From Hydrogenophaga sp. (GTDB taxonomy: Bacteria; Pseudomonadota; Gammaproteobacteria; Burkholderiales; Burkholderiaceae_C), in the NCBI RefSeq assembly GCF_018780075.1, contig NZ_JADMKB010000071.1, forward strand, positions 1 to 41,612: a stretch of 41,612 nucleotides of DNA, written 5' to 3'. How positions within the stretch are numbered: the first letter of the stretch is position 1; the number at the start of each line of letters is the position of its first letter. Shown piece after piece: positions 35,662 to 41,612 of the stretch. The position numbers and the translations under genes were made by a program. The notes under the pieces are model-generated. The model ran no database searches. It was not told the DNA's origin and was given only the letters and a program-made list of their open reading frames with translations.

Positions 35662-36314
35662 CACAGGCCCAGCCCCTGCGCCGGCCGGCGCCGTTCGAAC
35701 AGCCGCAGGGCGTGCTGCACCTGCCCAGCCAGCACCACCGGGTGGTGTTCGTAGTAGCTGCCCCACTCGCCCGCATCGCCGCCGAGCGCCGCCGCGTCGG
35801 CACGCCCGAGCGCCAGGGGCGTGATGCCCAGACGCACGAACAGGTGTCGCAGCTCTTCGGTCAAGGTGCTGACCACCCATTGCGCTCCGTGTTCGGCGAG
35901 GTGCCGGGCCATCAGCAGTATCAGGCGCCGCCCTTCCCCCGCACGCTCCGCGGCCAGGTGCCCGACCTCGAAGATGCCGTTTCTCGACGGCGCTTGCGCG
36001 CCAGGCTGAGACAGGCACTGCTCGACCGGTCGGTCCAGGTAGCGCTCCAGAAACAGGGGCGCCACGCTGGCCTGCCGGTAACCGGCCGCGGCCACGATCT
36101 CACCGCTGACCCGATCACGCAGGCTGACCAGCTGCGGCGCAAAATGCCGCACCTGCGCGCCAAAGTGGCGGGCATACACGCGCTGAACGAAGCGCTCGAC
36201 CTCGGCCCGATCCGGATCGACGGGCGAATGCCAGCCAAAGAGCGTCGCGGCGGGAGCGCCTTCGGGCTGGGGCAGGAGGGGCCCCGGGTTCGGGGCGGCG
36301 ATGGCCAGTTGCAT
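35661..36314 (-). CDS. Thermostable-hemolysin-family protein (GNAT-like)
   Basis: A 217-residue protein matching the T_hemolysin family: VERFVQRVYARHFGA, LVSLRD, IVAAAGYR, PLFLERYLDRPVEQCL, FEVGHLA and the helix RRLILLMARHLAEHGAQWVV. Despite the name, the fold is expected to be an acyltransferase (GNAT/autoinducer-synthase-like) rather than a toxin; there is no signal peptide. ATG 36314 is preceded by AAGGAA. It is the first gene of the operon. With an AMP-ligase directly downstream, transfer of an activated acyl group is a reasonable inference. Confidence 0.82.
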   Translation of the reverse strand: MQLAIAAPNPGPLLPQPEGAPAATLFGWHSPVDPDRAEVERFVQRVYARHFGAQVRHFAPQLVSLRDRVSGEIVAAAGYRQASVAPLFLERYLDRPVEQCLSQPGAQAPSRNGIFEVGHLAAERAGEGRRLILLMARHLAEHGAQWVVSTLTEELRHLFVRLGITPLALGRADAAALGGDAGEWGSYYEHHPVVLAGQVQHALRLFERRRPAQGLGL

Positions 36315-36453
36315 CCGGATTCCTTGAGCGCCGACCCGATGAGGCCGGCATGGGAATGCATGGTGGGCAGGCCAGATTAAGTGAGTCTTATGGCGCGGCC
36401 ACAGGGCGGAAAACCTAGAATGCTCCGACCCCTTCACTCCCTGCGACACACCC
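36315..36453. promoter_or_regulatory. Divergent promoter region of the hemolysin-family operon and xth
   Basis: A 139-bp gap with an AT-rich patch at 36376-36392 (ATTAAGTGAGTCTTATG), containing TAAG and CTTA as short inverted arms around 5 nt. It probably carries the promoters for both directions, but no -35/-10 pair is good enough to name. Confidence 0.3.
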
Positions 36454-37218
36454 ATGCGCCTTGCGACCTGGAACATCAACTCCCTCACCGTGCGCCTGCC
36501 GCAGGTGCTCGACTGGCTTGCCTTGAATCCGGTGGATGTGCTCGCGCTGCAGGAGCTCAAGCTGACCGACGACAAGTTTCCCGTGCAGGCCTTCACCGAC
36601 ATCGGCTACCACGCGCAGTGGTTCGGGCAGAAGACCTACAACGGCGTGGCGCTGCTGAGCAAGGCACCGGCCGAGGACGTGGTCAGGAACATCCCCGGCT
36701 TCACCGACGAGCAGGCGCGCGTGCTGTGTGCCACCGTCGCTGGCGTGCGCGTGATCGGCGCCTATTTCCCCAACGGCCAGGCCCCCGACAGCGACAAGTT
36801 CGTCTACAAGATGCGCTGGCTCGATGCGTTGCGCGAGTGGGTCCGTGCCGAGTTGGCGGCGCACCCGCAACTCGTGCTCATGGGCGACTACAACATCACC
36901 TTCGACGACCTCGACGTGTGGGACCCGGTGGGCCTGCGCGAGACGATCCACTGCACGACCGAAGAGCGCAACCACCTGCAGGCGCTGATCGGTCTGGGCC
37001 TGACCGACTCGGTGCGACTGTTCCCGCAGCCCGAGAAGAACTACAGCTGGTGGGACTACCGCGAGTTCGCGTTCCGCCGCAACCGCGGTCTGCGCATCGA
37101 CCACATCCTGGTCAGCGAAGCCTTGAAGTCACGCGCCACGGCCTGCGCAGTGGACAAGCTGCCGCGCAAGAACGAACGCCCCAGCGATCACGCGCCGGTG
37201 GTGTTGACGCTGAACTGA
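36454..37218 (+). CDS. xth: Exodeoxyribonuclease III
   Basis: A 254-residue Xth-type AP endonuclease. It has the metal/catalytic motifs RLATWNINSLTVRL (Asn), LALQELKLTD (Glu), LMGDYNITFDDLDVWD (Asp/Asn), SWWDYRE and RIDHILVS (Asp), and SDHAPVVLTL (Asp-His pair). It repairs abasic sites and 3' blocked ends in the cytoplasm. The length is normal. It is convergent with ntrC across a repeat copy. Confidence 0.95.
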   Translation: MRLATWNINSLTVRLPQVLDWLALNPVDVLALQELKLTDDKFPVQAFTDIGYHAQWFGQKTYNGVALLSKAPAEDVVRNIPGFTDEQARVLCATVAGVRVIGAYFPNGQAPDSDKFVYKMRWLDALREWVRAELAAHPQLVLMGDYNITFDDLDVWDPVGLRETIHCTTEERNHLQALIGLGLTDSVRLFPQPEKNYSWWDYREFAFRRNRGLRIDHILVSEALKSRATACAVDKLPRKNERPSDHAPVVLTLN

Positions 37219-37257
37219 TATACAGATAGATCGAGAAGGAGAGGATCTGCACCATCC

Positions 37258-37338
37258 GGGAACGCGGCGGAACCGGCTTCGCCGGGCCGCACCGCGTTGC
37301 CCCCTTGAGGGGGTCGCGCGCAGCGCGGCGGGGGTGGG
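37258..37338 (+). repeat. GC-rich intergenic repeat copy C
   Basis: This lies between the convergent xth and ntrC genes and ends 5 bp before the ntrC stop. It has the full set of family blocks: ACCGGCTTCGCCGGGCC, TTGCCCCCTTGAGGGGGTCG and CGCGCAGCGCGGCGGGGGTG. Two stable hairpins can form. Apart from it, the 125-bp gap has only a short AT patch near 37219-37240. Confidence 0.75.
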
Positions 37339-37343
37339 GTTAA

Positions 37344-38879
37344 TCACTCGAGATTCAATTCCTGGATCTTCCGCGTGATGGTGTTGCGCCCGATGCCCAG
37401 CTTGTGCGCCGCCTCGATGCGGCGCCCCCGGGTGTTGGCCAGCGCTGTGAGAATGAGCCCGGTCTCGAAGCGGCGGGTGAGCACGTCCCACACATCGGTG
37501 CGGCCCGCTTCCAGCAACGAACGCGCTTCGGCCTGAAGACCACTCTCCCAGGCCGACACCAGCGGGAGCGGCGCCTCGGCCACGAGAGGCAGTGCCACCG
37601 GTGACAGCACCGCCGGGGACACCGCGGGCATCCCCATGGCTTCAGGCAGCGCGGCGACCAGGGGCACGTCCAGTGGGGCTGGAGCCTCCACCAGCGCGTC
37701 CGACAGCGCACCGGCTCCTGCGAGCACCTCTGGCGGCAGGTCCTTGAGCTCGATCACCTGGGCCGGGGCCATGACGGTCAGCCAGTGGCACACGTTTTCC
37801 AGCTGGCGCACGTTGCCAGGAAAGTCGAAACCGCTCAGCAGGCGCAGCGCACCATCGGAGATGCGCTTGGGCTCCACGCCCAGTTGTTTGGCGCTCTGCT
37901 GCAGGAAAAAACGCGTGAGCATGGGCACATCTTCGCGGCGCTCGCGCAGCGCGGGCAGGCGCAGGCGGATCACGTTGAGACGGTGAAACAAGTCCTCGCG
38001 GAACACGCCTTCCTTGACGCGCTGTTCCAGGTTCTGGTGGGTGGCGGCGATCACGCGCACGTTGGCGCGCACCGCGCTGTGGCCACCGACACGGTAGAAG
38101 TGCCCGTCGGACAGCACACGCAGCAGGCGCGTCTGCAGATCGAACGGCATGTCGCCGATCTCGTCGAGAAACAGCGTGCCGCCATCGGCCTGCTCGAAGC
38201 GGCCGCGGCGCATGGTCTGCGCGCCGGTGAAGGCGCCGCGCTCATGGCCGAACAGCTCGGACTCCAGCAGGTCCTTCGGAATGGCCGCTGTGTTGATGGC
38301 CACGAACGGCCCGCCCGCGCGCGGCGAGTGTTTGTGCAGGGCACGTGCCACCAGCTCCTTGCCCGACCCCGACTCGCCGGTGATCAGCACCGTGACCTGG
38401 CTCTGCGAGAGCCGACCGATGGCGCGGAACACATCCTGCATCGCGGGCGCCTGGCCCAGCATCTCGGGCGCATCGGTGATCGACTCTTGCGAGACCTCTT
38501 CGCGCTGGCTCTCTTCAACCGCGCGGTGGATCAGCTCGATGGCCTTGGGCAGATCGAATGGCTTGGGCAGGTATTCAAACGCACCGCCCTGAAAAGCCGA
38601 CACCGCGCTGTCCAGGTCGGAGAACGCCGTCATGATGATCACGGGCAGGCCGGGCAGCTTCTCCTTGACCTTCTCCAGCAGATCGAGGCCGGAGCCGCCG
38701 GGCATGCGAATGTCGCTCACCAGCACCTGCGGGCCTTCGTGCTCGGGCGTCTCGGCCAGCGCCTTGAGCACTTCCTGGGGGTTGATGAAACTGCGGGTGG
38801 GCAGGTTTTCACGCAGCAGCGCCTTCTCCAGCACAAAGCGGATCGATTGGTCGTCATCCACTATCCAGATGGGCTTCAT
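37344..38879 (-). CDS. ntrC: Nitrogen regulation response regulator NtrC
   Basis: A 511-residue sigma-54 activator. The receiver domain (1-120) has D56 as phosphorylation site (SDIRMPG). The AAA+ domain has Walker A GESGSGKE (168-175), the sigma-54 loop GAFTGA (215-220) and Walker B FLDEIGD. A Pro/Ala-rich linker of about 70 residues leads to a Fis-type helix-turn-helix (RRIEAAHKLGIGRNTITRKIQEL). It controls nitrogen-assimilation genes such as glnA when phosphorylated by NtrB. The longer linker compared with enteric NtrC is the main difference. It follows ntrB by 37 bp. Confidence 0.96.
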   Translation of the reverse strand: MKPIWIVDDDQSIRFVLEKALLRENLPTRSFINPQEVLKALAETPEHEGPQVLVSDIRMPGGSGLDLLEKVKEKLPGLPVIIMTAFSDLDSAVSAFQGGAFEYLPKPFDLPKAIELIHRAVEESQREEVSQESITDAPEMLGQAPAMQDVFRAIGRLSQSQVTVLITGESGSGKELVARALHKHSPRAGGPFVAINTAAIPKDLLESELFGHERGAFTGAQTMRRGRFEQADGGTLFLDEIGDMPFDLQTRLLRVLSDGHFYRVGGHSAVRANVRVIAATHQNLEQRVKEGVFREDLFHRLNVIRLRLPALRERREDVPMLTRFFLQQSAKQLGVEPKRISDGALRLLSGFDFPGNVRQLENVCHWLTVMAPAQVIELKDLPPEVLAGAGALSDALVEAPAPLDVPLVAALPEAMGMPAVSPAVLSPVALPLVAEAPLPLVSAWESGLQAEARSLLEAGRTDVWDVLTRRFETGLILTALANTRGRRIEAAHKLGIGRNTITRKIQELNLE

Positions 38880-38916
38880 GTGTGCGTCTTCCCTTCCTCA
38901 ATCGAGGCGTTCGGTT

Positions 38917-40053
38917 TCAAGGCAACGGAATCAACAGTTTGAAATCCGTCTGGCCAGGCGCGCTCTCACACTCGATCAATCCGTGGTGTTGCTGCACAAA
39001 GGTCTGGGCCAGTGTGAGCCCCAGACCTGAGCCGCCATCGCGCCCCGACACCAGCGGGAAAAAGATGCGGTCCTTGATCGAGTCGGGCACGCCAGGCCCG
39101 TTGTCGATCACATGCAATTCCAGTGCCAGCCGATAGCGCTGCTTGCCGAAGGTGACCTGTCGCCCGACGCGGGTCTTGAAGGTGATCTGCGCGTCGCCCG
39201 CGGCGATGCGCTCGGACAGGGCCTGTGCCGCGTTGTGCGCGATGTTGAGCACCGCCTGGATCAGCTGCTCGCGGTCGCCACGGAACTCGGGAATCGAGGT
39301 GTCGTAGTCGCGAACGACGCGCAGCCCCTTCGGAAACTCGGCCACGATGAGGGAACGCACACGCTCACACACCTCGTGGATGTTCACATCACCGACCACG
39401 TGCGGGCGGCGGTGCGGCGCGAGCAGGCGGTCCACCAGCGACTGCAGCCGATCGGCTTCGTGGATGATCACCTGCGTGTATTCGGTCAGCTGCTTGTTGT
39501 CGAGCTCCAGTTCGAGCAACTGCGCTGCGCCACGAATACCCCCCAGCGGGTTCTTGATCTCGTGCGCGAGGTTGCGGATCAGCTCCTTGTTGGCCTGGGC
39601 CTGGTCGATGAGCCGCTCCTCACGCTCCTGCCGTGTCTGCTGCTCCAGTGGCAGCAGCTCGACGATGACCTCGCCCAGCGTTTCTGTCTGCGCCACGACC
39701 ACGTGCACCGGCAGCGGCTCATGGGTCACACGCTTGAGCCAGGCGTCGTAGCGCAGGGCCGCAAACTCGTTGCCACGGGCACCAGACAGCGCGTTCTGCA
39801 GCAGCTGCGGGTCGGTGAAACAGTCCTGCAGAAATGCACCCGCGATGCTGCGGCGGGACATGCCCAACGCATCCTCCAGCGCGGCGTTCGCGTACAGCAC
39901 GGCGCCGTCGGACGCCACCACCGCCACCAGGGTGGCGAGCAGATCGAGGGACTGAAAACGGCTGTGGGCGGGCACAGCGCGGAGGCCGGGGTGGCCCGGC
40001 GGGGCCGGTGCGCGGGCGGAAGACGGAGTGGGGTTGGGGCTGGGGTTTTTCAA
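38917..40053 (-). CDS. ntrB: Nitrogen regulation sensor kinase NtrB
   Basis: About 378 residues: a PAS domain (about 35-150: LLATLVAVVASDGAVLYANAA), the phosphorylated histidine in NLAHEIKNPLGG, and an HATPase domain with AHNAAQAL (N box), NGPGVP (G1) and GSGLGLTLAQTF (G2). It has no membrane segments, as expected for NtrB. It phosphorylates or dephosphorylates NtrC in response to PII. The start is uncertain: TTG 40053, 4 nt after the upstream stop, is used here; GTG 39975 would remove the Pro-rich N-terminal extension. Confidence 0.93.
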   Translation of the reverse strand: MKNPSPNPTPSSARAPAPPGHPGLRAVPAHSRFQSLDLLATLVAVVASDGAVLYANAALEDALGMSRRSIAGAFLQDCFTDPQLLQNALSGARGNEFAALRYDAWLKRVTHEPLPVHVVVAQTETLGEVIVELLPLEQQTRQEREERLIDQAQANKELIRNLAHEIKNPLGGIRGAAQLLELELDNKQLTEYTQVIIHEADRLQSLVDRLLAPHRRPHVVGDVNIHEVCERVRSLIVAEFPKGLRVVRDYDTSIPEFRGDREQLIQAVLNIAHNAAQALSERIAAGDAQITFKTRVGRQVTFGKQRYRLALELHVIDNGPGVPDSIKDRIFFPLVSGRDGGSGLGLTLAQTFVQQHHGLIECESAPGQTDFKLLIPLP

Positions 40054-40057
40054 GCCG

Positions 40058-40624
40058 CTATTTTGCGGCAGATTCGGGCGCGGTCGGTGTGCCGGGCGCA
40101 GCGGCACCCGGGCCGGCGGGAGGCACAGCGCCCATCCGGCCCAGCTCTCGCCGCAGGCCGCTCACATCGCTTTCGGCGCGCGTCACCGCGGCCTTGAGTT
40201 CGGCCACGCGATCGAGGTAGCGCTGGTGGTTGCGCGACTCGATGCCCTCTTTTTCCGGCTGTCCGTTGGCATAGGCCTTCTGGGATTGGGACAGGCGGTC
40301 TTCGGCTTTGCGCAGCTCGGATTCAAGGATCTGGCGCGCGTCGCTGTCGCGCGAACGCTGCTCGGCGGAATCGTTGCGGGGGGCCGTTCGCGGCGCAGCG
40401 GGCGATGCGCTGGTGCGGGGCGCGGCGCCGGCCTGTGGCGCGGTGCCTTGCACAATGGTGATGTTGCCCCCTTCCATCACCTTGCATCCGCGGCTTTTGG
40501 CCACCACCGCGTTGTTGGTGTACTCGTTGCCACACCGGTAGATGCGCTCCTGAGCCAGCGCTGGCAGCACAAAAGCAGAGGTGGTGGCCAGAGCGATCCA
40601 GCGAATCGAGGCAGCAGGTGTCAT
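40058..40624 (-). CDS. Small secreted DUF4124-like protein
   Basis: A 188-residue protein with a signal peptide (cleavage likely after PALA, residue 24). A short Cys-containing beta domain follows (QERIYRCGNEYTNN, RGCKVMEGGN), with two cysteines that may pair; this resembles DUF4124. The C-terminal half is a charged helix likely to form a coiled coil (ARQILESELRKAEDRLSQSQ, LDRVAELKAAVTRAESD), ending in a Pro/Ala tail. It lies between glnA and ntrB and ends 4 nt before the proposed ntrB start. A link to nitrogen control is positional only. Confidence 0.8.
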   Translation of the reverse strand: MTPAASIRWIALATTSAFVLPALAQERIYRCGNEYTNNAVVAKSRGCKVMEGGNITIVQGTAPQAGAAPRTSASPAAPRTAPRNDSAEQRSRDSDARQILESELRKAEDRLSQSQKAYANGQPEKEGIESRNHQRYLDRVAELKAAVTRAESDVSGLRRELGRMGAVPPAGPGAAAPGTPTAPESAAK

Positions 40625-40748
40625 GTTCAGCAACGCAGAGTCTCCATGCGCCAGTGGGCGCTTGACGGTTCACGTTCCAGTATGACCGAAAACGTGCCCC
40701 GCGGTTCCGGTGCCCGGGCAGGCACTGGAGAATACCCGGGCAGAAACG

Positions 40749-40779
40749 AAAAAAGGGACGGCTTTGGGCCGTCCCTTTT
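40749..40779 (-). terminator. Rho-independent terminator of glnA
   Basis: AAAAGGGACGGC (40751-40762) and GCCGTCCCTTTT (40768-40779) form a 12-bp exact stem with a 5-nt loop. On the minus strand the stem is followed by a run of six T. It lies 38 bp after the glnA stop and separates it from the small secreted protein and ntrBC, which then need their own promoter or read-through. Confidence 0.9.
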
Positions 40780-40816
40780 CGTGATTTTCACCACCCGGCC
40801 GAGCCGGGTCGGTGCA

Positions 40817-41612
40817 TCACAGGCTGAAGTACATGTCGTACTCGACCGGGGCCACTTCGATGCGGCCGCGGGTGACTTCGCCCATCTTCAGCTCGATGTA
40901 GGCGTCGAGCATGGAGTCAGTGAACACGCCACCCTTGGTCAGGAAAGCACGGTCCTTGTCCAGATGCTCCAGCGCCTGGTCGAGGCTGTGGCAGACGGTG
41001 GGCACCAACTTGTCTTCTTCCGGCGGCAGGTGGTACAGGTCCTTGGTGGCGGCTTCGCCCGGGTGGATCTTGTTTTCCACACCGTCCAGACCGGCCATCA
41101 GCAGCGCGGCGAAACCCAGGTAGGGGTTCATCAGGGGATCGGGGAAGCGGGCTTCCACGCGACGGCCCTTGGGGTTCGGCACGTAAGGGATGCGGATCGA
41201 GGCCGAGCGGTTCTTGGCCGAGTAGGCCAGCTTCACCGGGGCTTCGAAGCCGGGCACCAGGCGCTTGTACGAGTTCGTGCCGGGGTTGGTGATGGCGTTC
41301 AGGGCACGGGCGTGCTTGATGATGCCGCCGATGTAGTACAGCGCGAATTCGCTCAGGCCGGCATAGCCGTCGCCAGCGAACAGGTTCTTGCCGTCTTTCC
41401 AGACCGACTGGTGCACGTGCATGCCGGAACCGTTGTCGCCGGCGTAGGGCTTGGGCATGAAGGTCGCGGTCTTGCCGTAGGCGTTGGCGACGTTGTGCAC
41501 CACGTATTTCTGCAGGATGGTCCAGTCGGCGCGCTGCACCAAGGTGCTGAAGCGGGTGCCGATTTCGTTCTGACCAGCGCCAGCCACTTCGTGGTGGAAC
41601 ACTTCAACCGGA
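40817..41612 (-). CDS. glnA: Glutamine synthetase type I, C-terminal part (runs off the window)
   Basis: About 265 C-terminal residues of GS-I, reading through the window's right edge from [21 protein letters not shown]. The ATP/metal motifs [16 protein letters not shown], the substrate segment [18 protein letters not shown], and NRSASIRIP are present. The adenylylation loop has the conserved Tyr in [10 protein letters not shown], so activity should be controlled by GlnE. The enzyme makes glutamine from glutamate and ammonia. The gene order glnA, small gene, ntrB, ntrC puts it under nitrogen control; its promoter lies outside the window. Confidence 0.96.
   Translation of the reverse strand, partial: PVEVFHHEVAGAGQNEIGTRFSTLVQRADWTILQKYVVHNVANAYGKTATFMPKPYAGDNGSGMHVHQSVWKDGKNLFAGDGYAGLSEFALYYIGGIIKHARALNAITNPGTNSYKRLVPGFEAPVKLAYSAKNRSASIRIPYVPNPKGRRVEARFPDPLMNPYLGFAALLMAGLDGVENKIHPGEAATKDLYHLPPEEDKLVPTVCHSLDQALEHLDKDRAFLTKGGVFTDSMLDAYIELKMGEVTRGRIEVAPVEYDMYFSL

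Noticed and set aside
35661..36314. True haemolytic toxin
   Set aside because: There is no signal peptide or membrane-lytic segment, and the family pattern fits an acyltransferase-like fold. The gene is embedded in an enzyme operon.

Overview
The window reads as chromosomal DNA of a GC-rich betaproteobacterium, most likely Burkholderiales and close to the Comamonadaceae (Hydrogenophaga/Acidovorax-like). The reasons are the strong G/C third-position bias, an intracellular PHB depolymerase with a cysteine nucleophile, a DUF2917 gene divergent from a MocR regulator, the glnA / small secreted protein / ntrB / ntrC order, and a family of GC-rich intergenic repeats. This placement is inference from gene content; no rRNA or tRNA marker is present. 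I see no insertion sequence, prophage, CRISPR array or plasmid function. Coding density is very high: no gene-free stretch exceeds about 210 bp, and the longest ones (1480-1686 and 31759-31965) are occupied by repeat copies.

Layout. (1) 1-1479: the 5' part of a 4-hydroxyphenylpyruvate dioxygenase gene, divergent from an IclR-family regulator, with a perfect inverted repeat between them. (2) 1687-10896: a compact minus-strand catabolic cluster under a divergent LysR regulator. It holds two arginase/agmatinase-family ureohydrolases, a TIM-barrel isomerase-like protein, a 2-oxoglutarate/Fe(II) oxygenase, an amino-acid-type periplasmic binding protein, a fused permease-ATPase, a class II aldolase/adducin protein and a D-2-hydroxyacid dehydrogenase. 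I infer uptake and breakdown of a guanidino compound. (3) 10923-20465: mostly housekeeping and stand-alone genes: MFS transporter, aroC, secreted subtilase, cupin, GST-like protein, PHB depolymerase, CBS-pair protein, metY and an alpha/beta hydrolase.

(4) 20574-31758: DUF2917 protein, MocR regulator, cytochrome P450, YihY-type membrane protein, DUF2069 protein, FAD-linked oxidase, MFS transporter and GST. Then comes thyA, an unusual TPR/glycosyltransferase-like gene, and folA in one tight unit. (5) 31966-36314: a translationally coupled five-gene minus-strand operon encoding a thermostable-hemolysin-family (GNAT-like) protein, an AMP-forming ligase, a haem-oxygenase-like putative diiron protein, an SDR and an exported TPR protein. 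This looks like a small-molecule or lipid-modification pathway and is the best candidate for an undescribed system here. (6) 36454-41612: exonuclease III, then the nitrogen-control block ntrC, ntrB, a small secreted protein and the 3' part of glnA.

A GC-rich repeat family occupies four convergent gene junctions (1523-1682, 17479-17570, 31759-31922, 37258-37338), with shorter relatives inside the ureohydrolase cluster and in front of the alpha/beta hydrolase. At other gene ends there are strong hairpins (15446-15480, 17592-17628, 40749-40779).
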